Shown here: positions 51,676 to 62,724 of the stretch, one piece after another
Numbering within the stretch: position 1 is the first letter of the stretch
How the letters are laid out: every line of letters begins with the position of its first letter
Origin: Epilithonimonas arachidiradicis
Lineage (GTDB): Bacteria > Bacteroidota > Bacteroidia > Flavobacteriales > Weeksellaceae
Assembly (NCBI RefSeq): GCF_003610695.1
Contig: NZ_RAQH01000002.1
Location: forward strand, 248,001 to 312,000
Direction of reading: 5' to 3'
Length of the DNA: 64,000 nucleotides
Program-made: the position numbers and the translations under genes
Notes under the pieces: model-generated
Databases searched by the model: none
Told to the model about the DNA's origin: nothing
The model's input: the letters and a program-made list of their open reading frames with translations, nothing else

Positions 51676-52326
51676 ATGAAGAAAATTATATTAGCATCAA
51701 TTCTGATGTTGGCTCTTTTCCAAACAAAAGCACAATCTTTGGAAAAAATGACATGGTTCAACGAGCCTTCACAATGGGAAATCAAAGACAAAAGACTTAC
51801 AATGACCGTCACGCCGCAAAGCGATTATTGGAGAATTTCGCATTATGGTTTTACGGTGGATGATGCGCCTTTTTATTATTCAACTTACGGTGGAGAATTC
51901 GAAACGAAAGTTAAAATCACCGGAGATTACAAAGCCCGATTTGACCAAATGGGACTGATGCTCAGAATTGATGAACAAAATTATATCAAAGCCGGCGTTG
52001 AGTTCGTGGATGGAAAATTTAATCTGAGTACAGTTGTGACTCACAAAACCAGTGATTGGAGTGTGATTGTTCTCGAGAAAACACCGCCATTCGTCTGGAT
52101 AAAGGCAGTCAGAAGATTGGATGCTGTAGAGATTTTCTATTCATTTGATGACAAAGAATATGTAATGATGCGAAATGCTTATCTGCAGGACAACACACCG
52201 GTTCAGGTTGGTTTTATGGCAGCAAGTCCGGACGGAAACGGTTTCAAAGCGACTTTTGAAAATTTTTCTGTCAAACATTTACCGGACCAACGACGATTGG
52301 AATGGCTGAGGAAAAATCAGAATTGA
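51676..52326 (+). CDS. DUF1349 domain protein (concanavalin-like fold), probably exported
   Basis: This 216-residue protein has a signal peptide (MKKIILASILMLALFQTKAQ) and a DUF1349 beta-sandwich. Visible family stretches are MTWFNEPSQWEIKDKRLTMTVTPQSDYWRISHYGF, ARFDQMGLMLRIDEQNYIKAGVEFVDGKFNLSTVVTH, SDWSVI and AVEIFYSFDDKEYVMMRNAYL. The family is often linked to carbohydrate binding, but its reaction is unknown. It stands alone and is followed by a stem-loop terminator. Confidence 0.88.
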   Translation: MKKIILASILMLALFQTKAQSLEKMTWFNEPSQWEIKDKRLTMTVTPQSDYWRISHYGFTVDDAPFYYSTYGGEFETKVKITGDYKARFDQMGLMLRIDEQNYIKAGVEFVDGKFNLSTVVTHKTSDWSVIVLEKTPPFVWIKAVRRLDAVEIFYSFDDKEYVMMRNAYLQDNTPVQVGFMAASPDGNGFKATFENFSVKHLPDQRRLEWLRKNQN

Positions 52327-52350
52327 TTTATAATATTTATTAATTAAAGT

Positions 52351-52386
52351 AAAAAGGTGTTTGGAAAATTCTGAATGCCTTTTTTA
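52351..52386 (+). terminator. Terminator of the DUF1349 gene
   Basis: AAAAGGTGTT and AATGCCTTTT pair with two wobble pairs around a 15-base loop and end in T-run. Confidence 0.65.
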
Positions 52387-52458
52387 ATATGGCTTCGTAA
52401 TCTGATGGCTTGGCAAATGTGATCCGGGTTTTATGAATTGTTTTGCTTTGTCTAAAGA

Positions 52459-53103
52459 TTAAAATTGATAAGAATTGATTTTATCATCATTCATCAATTG
52501 TTGAATAAGTGCTTCGTGATTTGTATTTTTCCCAGTCAGCTTCCAAGTGGTGGCAAGGCTTCCTGTCGTAAATTGCTGTTTGATGATGAGGTACTTCAAA
52601 TGATGATTTTTAAACATCGCTTCACAATATTGAAAGTCATCCTTGGAGCTTGTTACAATGCGGTATTCCCTGATTTTATGACGATTATCAATGTAATCTT
52701 GGAGATAAGTCAACAGACTGAGAATCAATAAAACCAGAATCGTTCCCAAAAGAGCTAGAGCAATGTGACCGGAACCAATGGCCATTCCAAGAGAAGCGGT
52801 TGCCCAGATCGTTGTGGCGGTCGTTATACCTCCAATCTTATTATCGTCTTTGAAAATAACACCAGCACCAAGAAAACCAATTCCTGTAATAATATTGGCG
52901 GCTAGTCTGTCTGGATTCTCGACTCCGATTTTGATGGAAAGAATGGTAAATAAGCAAGACCCAAAACTTACCAATATGAAAGTCCTTAAACCGGCAGATT
53001 TATTACGATATTCTCTTTCGGCGCCAATAATAAGACCGATAAAAACTGAGATGATTATTAATAAAAGGTCATTTTGCAAGGCGAACATTTCCAAAAATTC
53101 CAT
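52459..53103 (-). CDS. MgtC/SapB family membrane protein
   Basis: This 214-residue inner-membrane protein has about five helices and the MgtC signatures GAEREYRNKSAGLRTFILVSFGSCLFTILS and DRLAANIITGIGFLGAGVIFKDDNKIGGITTATTIWATASLGMAIGSGH. A soluble ACT-like tail of about 75 residues follows (IREYRIVTSSKDDFQYCEAMF). Members modulate the F-type ATP synthase or Mg adaptation in pathogens; the role in this organism is unknown. It lies downstream of the methyltransferase-like gene with a 33-bp gap, so they may be cotranscribed. Confidence 0.92.
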   Translation of the reverse strand: MEFLEMFALQNDLLLIIISVFIGLIIGAEREYRNKSAGLRTFILVSFGSCLFTILSIKIGVENPDRLAANIITGIGFLGAGVIFKDDNKIGGITTATTIWATASLGMAIGSGHIALALLGTILVLLILSLLTYLQDYIDNRHKIREYRIVTSSKDDFQYCEAMFKNHHLKYLIIKQQFTTGSLATTWKLTGKNTNHEALIQQLMNDDKINSYQF

Positions 53104-53136
53104 AGAAAAATATTGATTAAAATTAAGAAAAATCTA

Positions 53137-53733
53137 TCATATCAACCTTCTTGTTCTAATCAAATAATCCAGATACTTTTCCCCATGTTGTCTATAAAGA
53201 AATTCCTCTTCCAGTCTTATCTGAATCTGAATCAATACATAACCCAGAATCAAAAACAATAGAGAAACCGCATTTGGTGTAAGAAAGAAAAGACCGACCA
53301 AACTTACAACCATTCCAAAGAAAATAGGATTTCTGGAAATCGAAAATAATCCGGAAGTTACCAATTCAGTTTTCATATCGTTATCAATCCCGATTCTCCA
53401 AGAATTTTTCATTTGATTCTGAGCAACAATCGTCCAAATCAAAGCTAATAACATGAATATCAATCCAACGAATTTTAGGAACTCGACATCAAGAAAATCA
53501 ATAGAAAGAAAAGAACTTTCCGACAAAAACGGAAACAAAATAACATAAACGAAAATCCCAACCAGACAAAGTTTGAAATAATTGCCGACCAACGCATAAG
53601 CACTTTCGTCCTGAGGCAAAACCAAAGGGTTTTTCCTGATTTTTCTGGCAACAATAATCGTTTTCGCAACAAAAGAAATCCCGAAAAACAAAATAAAATA
53701 AGCGGGTAAAAAGATTTTGATCAATAATTCCAT
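53137..53733 (-). CDS. Isoprenylcysteine carboxyl methyltransferase-like membrane protein
   Basis: This 198-residue integral membrane protein has about five helices and the ICMT/PEMT core near its C-terminus. The core reads TELVTSGLFSISRNPIFFGMVVSLVGLFFL, in which RNP is the cofactor-proximal motif, then EEEFLYRQHGEKYLDYLIRTRRLI. Such proteins methylate small or lipid substrates with S-adenosylmethionine; the substrate here is unknown. The open frame extends 35 codons upstream across the intergenic region; ATG 53733 begins the first membrane helix. Confidence 0.85.
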   Translation of the reverse strand: MELLIKIFLPAYFILFFGISFVAKTIIVARKIRKNPLVLPQDESAYALVGNYFKLCLVGIFVYVILFPFLSESSFLSIDFLDVEFLKFVGLIFMLLALIWTIVAQNQMKNSWRIGIDNDMKTELVTSGLFSISRNPIFFGMVVSLVGLFFLTPNAVSLLFLILGYVLIQIQIRLEEEFLYRQHGEKYLDYLIRTRRLI

Positions 53734-53776
53734 AGCTAATTTTTTCTGCGAAATTACAGCTGTGGAAAGTGCAATA

Positions 53777-54199
53777 CTATTGCAAAGTTTCGTCGAGACA
53801 GTTTTCGCAAATCCCTTTCGCAAAAAACCGCACTTCATCTATTCGGAAACCGAGATTCGGGTGGTCTGCAAACGTCACATTCTCTTTGCAGGTCGTCTGT
53901 TTGCAGATTTTGCAGTAGAAATGCAGATGTCTGTCGCTGTGTGTATTCTCGTTGCAATCGTCCTCGCAAAGCCGATATTTTGTCGTGCTATTTTCCTGGA
54001 TGCTGTGAACAATTCCTTTCTCCTCAAATGTTTTCAGCGTTCTGTAGATTGTAATTCTATCAGCATTTTCAAACTGATTTTCAATCTCCGACAAAGACAA
54101 AGCCACATTCTGAGAATCCAAAAAATCATACACCAAAATCCGCATACTCGTCGGTTTGGTATTCTTGTTCATCAGTTTATTTTCAATCTCATTTTTCAT
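53777..54199 (-). CDS. Fur-family transcriptional regulator
   Basis: This protein of about 140 residues has the Fur winged helix (MRILVYDFLDSQNVALSLSEIENQFENADRITIYRTLKTFEEKGIVHSI). The dimer and metal part includes SDRHLHFYCKICKQTTC and GICENC, two Cys-x2-Cys pairs that form the structural zinc site. Starts are possible at 54211, 54199 and 54172. The longer open frame to 54298 runs through a GC-rich repeat and is rejected. Whether it senses iron, zinc or peroxide cannot be told. It is preceded by the GC-rich element at 54217-54308 and by ligA on the same strand. Confidence 0.88.
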   Translation of the reverse strand: MKNEIENKLMNKNTKPTSMRILVYDFLDSQNVALSLSEIENQFENADRITIYRTLKTFEEKGIVHSIQENSTTKYRLCEDDCNENTHSDRHLHFYCKICKQTTCKENVTFADHPNLGFRIDEVRFFAKGICENCLDETLQ

Positions 54200-54216
54200 C
54201 AGAAAACTCATTTTTA

Positions 54217-54308
54217 GGAGCCGGGAACCTGCTTTCCGTTGCAATTCCTCGCTCGGTCGGCTTCGCTCCGCCGCCTCACTGCGGGATTTCCACTGCAATC
54301 AGGGCTAG
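54217..54308 (-). repeat. GC-rich structured intergenic element (possible RNA or dispersed repeat)
   Basis: This block of about 92 bp is far richer in G+C than its surroundings. On the minus strand it opens with TAGCCCTGATTGCAGTGGAA and closes with AACGGAAAGCAGGTTCCCGG then CTCC. It holds two related motifs (ATTGCAGTGGAAA and ATTGCAACGGAAA, 11 of 13 identical), terminal AGCC/GGCT complementarity, and inner hairpins (CGGC-loop-GCCG; GGAA-loop-TTCC). The pattern resembles repeats I have seen repeatedly in flavobacterial intergenic DNA. It is not a tRNA, and no plausible protein is coded. Confidence 0.6.
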
Positions 54309-54376
54309 GAGATTCGACATTCAATCAACGTTTCTCATAACTCAAACGCTTGTACTCTCAAACCCTCCAACTCAAA

Positions 54377-57220
<2,844 letters not shown>

Positions 57221-57284
57221 TTTTGTCGCATAGTCAGGTTAAATTTTATTAAATATATAATTTAATGTAATTGTTATCTGAGAA

Positions 57285-57449
57285 TTTTTGAACACAAAGC
57301 TCACGAAGAATATATAATATTTTGGATATTTTAGTTCACAAAGGCGCTTACGCTTATATAAGTCTTTGCTTTTCTTTTTTAAGTTTACGGCTTTGTGAAC
57401 TTAATAACCAGCAATGCATAAAAAATTTCGTGCGCTTTGTGTTCAAAAA
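57285..57449. repeat. Long nested inverted-repeat element, copy B
   Basis: The outer 23-bp arms (57285-57307, beginning TTTTTGAACACAAAGC, and 57427-57449) match at 22 of 23 positions when inverted. Inner arms AGTTCACAAAG (57333-57343) and CTTTGTGAACT (57391-57401) pair perfectly. TAATAACCAGC at 57402-57412 is shared with copy A at 51473-51580. The element fills the middle of the 354-bp gene-free stretch between the phosphodiesterase and SDR genes; the rest of that stretch is AT-rich with no visible gene. Confidence 0.75.
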
Positions 57450-57540
57450 AATAAGTATATTGTAAAGTCCAATTGAATTCCTCAATGATAAACTTGTATT
57501 AAATCATAAGACTTTATTCGGATTTTAAACGTGTGTTTGG

Positions 57541-57548
57541 TAAATTTG
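57541..57548 (+). promoter_or_regulatory. -7 box (TAAATTTG) of the SDR gene
   Basis: Perfect TAnnTTTG, 26 bases before the ATG at 57575. No TTG at the proper distance. Confidence 0.5.
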
Positions 57549-57574
57549 CACCTTCAAATTTTATAGATTGAATT

Positions 57575-58288
57575 ATGAATTTAAAAGGTAAAAATGCCAT
57601 TATCACTGGCGGTGGAAGAGGACTTGGAAAAGCTGTAGCTCAGATTCTTGCCAACGAAGGTGTGAACGTTGGTATCACGGGAAGAAACGAAAATTATCTC
57701 AAAATAGCAGTTAACGAACTGAAACAAACCGGCGTGAAAGTAGCTTATGCGGTTTTTAGTGTCGATAACGAATTAGAAGTAAAAGCAGGAATCGAATCTT
57801 TAGCAAACGAATTAGGCGGAATCGATATTTTGGTCAACAATGCAGGAATCGGTGATTTTGGAAGCATCGAGGAAATGCCGTCTGAAACCTGGGAACAAGT
57901 GATTAAAACCAATCTTTTCGGCGTTTATTACACAGCCAAAGCCGTTTATCCGTTTTTGAAAGAAAAAGGACAAGGTGACATCGTGAATGTCGCTTCCACA
58001 GCGGGATTGAAAGGTGGACCGAATATGTCGGCATACGCAGCTTCCAAAGCGGCTGTCGTTTCTCTTTCGCAGTCGATGATGGCAGAATGGAGAAAGCAAA
58101 ATATCCGTGTTATTACCTTGACTCCGAGCACGATTGCTTCCGATATGAGCATCAATGGCGGTTTGACAGACGGTAATCCGGACAAGGTTCTTCAGCCAGA
58201 AGATTTTGCAGAATGGGTAAGAGATATCCTGAAAATGAACAGACGCGCATTGATTGCTAATGGTTCTATTTTCTCGACGAATCCTTAA
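57575..58288 (+). CDS. SDR-family 3-ketoacyl-ACP reductase-like oxidoreductase
   Basis: This 237-residue NADP-type SDR shows GGGRGLGKAVAQIL (cofactor loop), NNAGIGDFG, and the catalytic Ser and YAASK in NVASTAGLKGGPNMSAYAASKAAVVSLSQSM. The ending ALIANGSIFSTNP is shared by a Bacteroidota/Firmicutes FabG-like subgroup. It reduces a carbonyl, but the physiological substrate is unknown. Monocistronic, with a very stable terminator. Cytoplasmic. Confidence 0.9.
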   Translation: MNLKGKNAIITGGGRGLGKAVAQILANEGVNVGITGRNENYLKIAVNELKQTGVKVAYAVFSVDNELEVKAGIESLANELGGIDILVNNAGIGDFGSIEEMPSETWEQVIKTNLFGVYYTAKAVYPFLKEKGQGDIVNVASTAGLKGGPNMSAYAASKAAVVSLSQSMMAEWRKQNIRVITLTPSTIASDMSINGGLTDGNPDKVLQPEDFAEWVRDILKMNRRALIANGSIFSTNP

Positions 58289-58310
58289 AATAAAATAATT
58301 CTTAATATTC

Positions 58311-58346
58311 AACCCTTTCAGAGTTTCAAACTCTGAAAGGGTTTTG
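58311..58346 (+). terminator. Terminator of the SDR gene (CCCTTTCAGAG type)
   Basis: AACCCTTTCAGAGTTT and AAACTCTGAAAGGGTT are perfect 16-bp arms with a one-base centre, followed by T-rich sequence. A related hairpin ends der at 62649-62685. Confidence 0.9.
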
Positions 58347-58368
58347 TTTTATATTAAGTTCAATTTGA

Positions 58369-58391
58369 CTTCGACTCCGCTCAGCCTGACA
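58369..58391. repeat. Dispersed short repeat (CTTCGAC...CTCAG...TGACA family), copy 3
   Basis: It reads CTTCGACTCCGCTCAG then CCTGACA. About 35 bases further on, TCGAAGGATCTC (58423-58434) is an inverted match to GAGATCCTTCGA found at copy 1 (6923-6934). Confidence 0.6.
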
Positions 58392-58513
58392 ACGTTCAGG
58401 ATAGAGACCTAAAAATACTTAATCGAAGGATCTCGAGCTTAGTAATAGTTTCGTTATTTAATCTTTGCGTTTAAAACCCTTATTCTTATCTTTATCGGAA
58501 TCAAATAAAAGAT

Positions 58514-60082
58514 ATGAAGAGAAACTCATTTTTAGCAATGTCTGCAGTTTTCTTTGCAGCTCAAATTACCTTAACCAACGCTCAAACTAAATCCGAAGAA
58601 AAACTTAATCCAATCGTTCAAAGTTTTGTGAATGAAGTCAATAACAATTCCCAATTGGAAGATATGGCTTACGAACTTCTAGACGGCATCGGACCGCGTC
58701 TTGTTGGAACGCCTGAGATGTTAGCCGCTAACAATTACACAGCCGATAAATTAAAATCTTGGGGAATCGATGCGAATCTTCAGCAATTCGGAACTTGGAA
58801 AGGCTGGCAGCGCGGAACAACACACGTAGATTTGGTTTATCCAAGAACTAAAACATTATCTGCAACCCAATTAGCGTGGAGTCCCGCAACTAAAAAAGCG
58901 GTAGAAGCAGAAGTGGTGATTCTTCCAAAAGTATCTTCCAAAGCTGAGTTTGATAAATGGTTGCCTTCTGCAAAAGGTAAAATTGTTTTAATGGCGCAAT
59001 ATCAGAAAATCGGACGTTCAGATGAGCAAATCAAAGAATTTGCGACTCCGGAATTATATGAAAAACTGAAAGCTGAAAAAGAACAAGCTAAAAAAGATTT
59101 CGCAGATTATATCAAGAACATAGGGTATGATAATACAACATTGCCAGAAGCTTTAGAGAAAGCCGGAGCAGCAGGAATCGCCATTTCCAACTGGACAGGA
59201 ATCCATAGCACCAATCGTATTTTCGGTGCTAAAACCAAATCAATTCCAATGTTCGACATCGATTTGGAAGATTATGGAATGTTATATAGAATGGCGGAAA
59301 AAGGTGCAAAACCGAGAATCAAAGTGGATGCTCAATCCAAAGTTCTTCCCGAAGCAAAATCCTTCAATACTATCGGAATGATAAAAGGTTCAGAAAAACC
59401 AAACGAATATGTGATTCTTTCCGCTCACCTTGATTCTTGGGACGGCGCGCAGGGTGCAACTGATAATGGAACGGGAACTTTGACAATGCTCGAAACAATG
59501 AGAATCCTCAAAAAATATTATCCCAATCCAAAACGTACCATTGTCATTGGACTTTGGGGAAGTGAAGAACAAGGTCTGAACGGTTCAAGAGGTTTTGTTG
59601 CTGATAATCCTGAAATTGTTAAAGGTGTGCAGGCAGTTTTCAATCAGGATAACGGAACGGGTAGAGTAGTGGACATCAGCGGACAGGGTTTCAAGGATTC
59701 TTATGCTTATATCGGAAGATGGCTGGATGCAGCACCTAAAAAAGTGAGAGACCAAATCAAATCCACTTTCCCGGGAATGCCTGGTGGTGGAGGTTCTGAC
59801 CACGCTTCGTTTGTCGCTGCGGGAGTTCCGGGATTTTCCTTGAGTTCGCTTAACTGGGGTTATTTCGGTTACACTTGGCATACGACCAAAGATACTTATG
59901 ACAAAATCGTTTTTGATGAATTGAAGAATAATGTAATTTTAACTGCGACTTTAGCTTATATGGCGTCAGAAGACCCGGAATTTGTAAGCAGGGAGAAACG
60001 TGTAATGCCGAATAATGAAAAAGGTGAACCTGCAAAATGGCCGGAAGTAAGAGAGCCGAAAAGAAGCACTAAGGATTATTAA
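58514..60082 (+). CDS. M28-family zinc aminopeptidase/carboxypeptidase, secreted
   Basis: This 522-residue protein has a signal peptide (about 1-24, MKRNSFLAMSAVFFAAQITLTNAQ), a PA-like insert (about 130-280) and an M28 core. The zinc ligands lie in VILSAHLDSWDGAQGATDNGTGT (His, Asp), LWGSEEQGLNGS (catalytic Glu and ligand Glu), NQDNGTGRV (Asp) and GYTWHTTKDTYDKI (His). Members trim amino acids or dipeptides from peptides outside the cytoplasm. There is no T9SS tail, so it probably stays periplasmic or is membrane associated. It ends at a perfect terminator. Confidence 0.93.
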   Translation: MKRNSFLAMSAVFFAAQITLTNAQTKSEEKLNPIVQSFVNEVNNNSQLEDMAYELLDGIGPRLVGTPEMLAANNYTADKLKSWGIDANLQQFGTWKGWQRGTTHVDLVYPRTKTLSATQLAWSPATKKAVEAEVVILPKVSSKAEFDKWLPSAKGKIVLMAQYQKIGRSDEQIKEFATPELYEKLKAEKEQAKKDFADYIKNIGYDNTTLPEALEKAGAAGIAISNWTGIHSTNRIFGAKTKSIPMFDIDLEDYGMLYRMAEKGAKPRIKVDAQSKVLPEAKSFNTIGMIKGSEKPNEYVILSAHLDSWDGAQGATDNGTGTLTMLETMRILKKYYPNPKRTIVIGLWGSEEQGLNGSRGFVADNPEIVKGVQAVFNQDNGTGRVVDISGQGFKDSYAYIGRWLDAAPKKVRDQIKSTFPGMPGGGGSDHASFVAAGVPGFSLSSLNWGYFGYTWHTTKDTYDKIVFDELKNNVILTATLAYMASEDPEFVSREKRVMPNNEKGEPAKWPEVREPKRSTKDY

Positions 60083-60131
60083 TTTTATAGAAATTAGTAG
60101 TCAGAAATTGGACTTTCTTTGAAATAAAGAG

Positions 60132-60158
60132 AAAAGCGACAATCATTTGTCGCTTTTT
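60132..60158 (+). terminator. Terminator of the M28 peptidase gene
   Basis: AAAAGCGACAA and TTGTCGCTTTT form an 11-bp perfect stem with a 4-base loop and T-run. Confidence 0.9.
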
Positions 60159-60268
60159 CTGTCTTAATTATTAAAATTTGTTAAATACTTAATAGATGAT
60201 ATTTTTGTAGCTAAAGAGTATACACATTCAGCAAAATCAAAAAATCTTTTTAGGATTGATTTATGCTA

Positions 60269-60691
60269 TTATTCTATGAATTTTTTCCGTTGTTCAGCAC
60301 TTGGCAAAAAGCATTGATTTGCGGCCAGCTTTTTCCGGTTCCGGGAAACTAAATTATAAAACTGGTTGCCTATAAAGTCAGGAATTACTTTCCCAATGGC
60401 AGCCAAAGAGTAGATTCCGCCAATTTCAGTTGCAATTTTCAAAACAGCTTGATATTTCGTAAGATAAAAACTTTCCGGTTGCCAAAGATAAAGTGTGTCG
60501 AAAATCTGGTTCGGAAGATTTCTTTCATTCAGGAATTTTTGACCAAATCCGGATTGAAGAGAAGCAAATAGAAATTTATCATGTTTATCTTTTTCCAGAA
60601 TCCACTGTACCCAATGATTGCAAAAACCGCATTCACCATCATAGAAAACAATATATTTATCTTTAAAACTGGCTGAGATTTCTGTTGTCAT
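60269..60691 (-). CDS. Thiol-disulfide oxidoreductase DCC family (DUF393) protein
   Basis: This 140-residue protein has the DCC signature YDGECGFCNHWVQWIL (Asp-x3-Cys-x2-Cys, about 18-23), the thioredoxin-like core FASLQSGFGQKFL and the GKVIPDFIGNQFYNLVSRNR ending common to the family. The reaction and partner are not established. Its ATG overlaps the stop of the haem-binding-domain gene by four bases (ATGA), so the two are coupled; a shared redox role outside or at the membrane is inferred. Confidence 0.9.
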   Translation of the reverse strand: MTTEISASFKDKYIVFYDGECGFCNHWVQWILEKDKHDKFLFASLQSGFGQKFLNERNLPNQIFDTLYLWQPESFYLTKYQAVLKIATEIGGIYSLAAIGKVIPDFIGNQFYNLVSRNRKKLAANQCFLPSAEQRKKFIE

Positions 60692-61146
60692 AATGGGCTG
60701 GTTTCTGTTTGTTTCTGTATTTTTCTAAAATATTGTGCCAATTCTTTTCTTTGTGCGTCAGTCAATTTTGCATTAGAATGACCTAGCAGATAACTTTCCA
60801 GAGGCATTTTGCTTTGTTCCACATATTCGGCGGCTTCTTCCAGTTTATGGGCTTGACGTTTCGGTTCATACGTTGCGAATGTAGAAAAATTAAGTTCTTT
60901 TCTGCCTTCGTCGATATGGTTTTTCAGTAGCCACGCAACAGGTTGGATATTACTATAAAAAGGATATGTTGTTTCATTGGAATGACAGTCGTAACAAGAG
61001 TTCCGAATCAGTTTCGCAATCGGTTCAGGTGTGTTTTTGATTTTTAAGAAATCCATTCCTTCATTGGTTGCAGGATTGGTTTTATCAATTGGAAAAAACT
61101 GAATCATAACAAATGCTGCTAAAAGGATGATTAATATTTTTTTCAT
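60688..61146 (-). CDS. Haem-binding-domain (cytochrome c-like, CxxCH) exported protein
   Basis: This 152-residue protein has an N-terminal membrane or signal helix (MKKILIILLAAFVMIQFF) and a single haem c site CYDCH followed by SNETTYPFYSNIQPVAWLLKNHIDEGRKELNFSTF, the signature of the Bacteroidota Haem_bd family. It would sit in the periplasm anchored to the inner membrane and carry electrons, but the partner is unknown. The open frame extends 23 codons upstream; ATG 61146 starts the hydrophobic helix. First gene of a pair with the DCC protein. Confidence 0.9.
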   Translation of the reverse strand: MKKILIILLAAFVMIQFFPIDKTNPATNEGMDFLKIKNTPEPIAKLIRNSCYDCHSNETTYPFYSNIQPVAWLLKNHIDEGRKELNFSTFATYEPKRQAHKLEEAAEYVEQSKMPLESYLLGHSNAKLTDAQRKELAQYFRKIQKQTETSPL

Positions 61147-61265
61147 AGTTTGATTTTCAATAAAATTACAAAAAGCTTTCCAAAATACTTTGTAGTTTGA
61201 GAAATCATTATTCATTTAAATTCAGGACTTTGCAACTTCAAGCTCTAACCTTGTTTGTAAATTCG

Positions 61266-61273
61266 TATCTTTG
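61266..61273 (+). promoter_or_regulatory. -7 box (TATCTTTG) of der
   Basis: Perfect TAnnTTTG, 62 bases before the der ATG, giving a leader of about 55-60 bases. Confidence 0.5.
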
Positions 61274-61335
61274 CAAAAATTTTGGGCTCTTAAAGTAAGA
61301 GTAACCCATTAATAATCTTATTATTAAACAAATTT

Positions 61336-62643
61336 ATGTCAAACATTGTCGCTATCGTTGGGCGCCCCAACGTAGGAAAATCCACATTATTTAACCGATT
61401 ATTAGAAAGAAGAGAAGCTATTGTAGACTCTACAGCTGGTGTTACACGTGACCGTCATTACGGAAAATCCGATTGGAATGGTGTCGACTTCACGGTAATC
61501 GATACAGGCGGTTATGATGTCGGAACAGACGATATCTTCGAGCAGGAGATTCGTAAACAGGTTCAGTTAGCGGTGGACGAAGCAACTTCTATCATTTTTA
61601 TGGTGAATGTGGAAGAAGGTCTTACCGATACAGATCAGGAAATCTTCGAATTATTAAGAAAATCCAACAAGCCGGTTTATCTGGTGGTGAACAAAGTAGA
61701 TTCTTCCAAAGAAGAATTGCCAGCCACCGAGTTTTACCAGTTAGGTGTTGAAAAATATTTTACTTTGTCTTCTGCAACAGGTTCCGGAACCGGAGAATTA
61801 CTAGATCAGGTTGTCAGCGATTTCCCGACGACAGATTATAAGGATCCGTTCGAAGGATTGCCAAAAATCACGATCGCAGGTCGTCCGAATGTTGGAAAAT
61901 CGACGTTGACAAACGCTTTGTTGGATGTTGAGAGAAACATTGTTACCGATATTGCCGGGACAACAAGAGACAGTATTCAGACTTTATATAACAAATTCGG
62001 TCACGAATTTGTGTTGGTGGATACAGCCGGAATGAGAAGAAAATCTAAGGTTAACGAGGATTTGGAATTTTATTCCGTGATGCGTTCCATTCGTTCTATC
62101 GAATATTCCGATGTTGTGATCATTATGGTAGATGCAACTTTGGGTTGGGAATCTCAGGATATGAACATTTTCGGATTGGCTCAAAAGAACAGAAAAGGTA
62201 TCGTTATTTTGGTGAACAAATGGGATTTGGTTGAAAAAGAAACTAACACAATGCGTGATTTCGAAGCGGCTATCAAACATAAAATCGGTCAGTTCAATGA
62301 TGTTCCAATTCTATTCGTTTCTGCTTTGACAAAACAAAGAATTCTGAAAGCGGTTGAGGTGGCAATGCAGGTTTATGAAGACCGTAAGAAAAAAATCAAA
62401 ACGTCTAAATTGAACGAAGTGATGCTTCCTATTTTTGAAGGAACGCCGCCACCGGCAATCAAAGGAAAATATATCAAAATCAAATATTGTGTGCAGCTAC
62501 CAACACCGTCGCCACAATTCGTATTTTTCTGTAATCTTCCGCAATATGTGAAAGAGCCATACAAACGTTTTACCGAAAACCAGCTTAGGAAAGAGTTTGG
62601 TTTTACAGGTGTTCCAATCGAAGTTTATTTCAGACAAAAATAA
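61336..62643 (+). CDS. der: Ribosome-associated GTPase Der (EngA)
   Basis: This 435-residue GTPase is needed for 50S ribosome assembly. It has two tandem G domains: GRPNVGKSTLFNRL (about 8-21) with DTGGYD and NKVDS, and GRPNVGKSTLTNAL (about 182-195) with DTAGMRRKSKVNEDLEFYS and NKWDLVEKE. A C-terminal KH-like domain ends IKIKYCVQLPTPSPQFVFFCNLP ... FTGVPIEVYFRQK. Length is normal. Monocistronic, with its own -7 box and terminator. Confidence 0.97.
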   Translation: MSNIVAIVGRPNVGKSTLFNRLLERREAIVDSTAGVTRDRHYGKSDWNGVDFTVIDTGGYDVGTDDIFEQEIRKQVQLAVDEATSIIFMVNVEEGLTDTDQEIFELLRKSNKPVYLVVNKVDSSKEELPATEFYQLGVEKYFTLSSATGSGTGELLDQVVSDFPTTDYKDPFEGLPKITIAGRPNVGKSTLTNALLDVERNIVTDIAGTTRDSIQTLYNKFGHEFVLVDTAGMRRKSKVNEDLEFYSVMRSIRSIEYSDVVIIMVDATLGWESQDMNIFGLAQKNRKGIVILVNKWDLVEKETNTMRDFEAAIKHKIGQFNDVPILFVSALTKQRILKAVEVAMQVYEDRKKKIKTSKLNEVMLPIFEGTPPPAIKGKYIKIKYCVQLPTPSPQFVFFCNLPQYVKEPYKRFTENQLRKEFGFTGVPIEVYFRQK

Positions 62644-62648
62644 TTTTC

Positions 62649-62685
62649 AACCCTTTCAGAGCTTAGGTTCTGAAAGGGTTTTTTA
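62649..62685 (+). terminator. Terminator of der (CCCTTTCAGAG type)
   Basis: AACCCTTTCAGA and TCTGAAAGGGTT form a 12-bp perfect stem with an 8-base loop and T-run. The arms match the SDR terminator at 58311-58346. Confidence 0.9.
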
Positions 62686-62724
62686 TTAATTTTAAATATT
62701 CATAAATAAAAATCACAATAACTA

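Noticed and set aside
54200-54298. N-terminal extension of the Fur-family gene
   Set aside because: The extra residues are coded by the GC-rich repeat, are low in similarity to any Fur N-terminus, and good ATG codons follow at 54211, 54199 and 54172.
54217-54308. tRNA-like gene in the GC-rich block
   Set aside because: No T-loop GTTCRANYC, no anticodon arm and no acceptor stem of seven pairs could be found.
58440-58513. Promoter TAATCTTTG upstream of the M28 peptidase gene
   Set aside because: It has three rather than two bases between TA and TTTG, and a second near-match TATCTTTA is equally good, so neither is listed.
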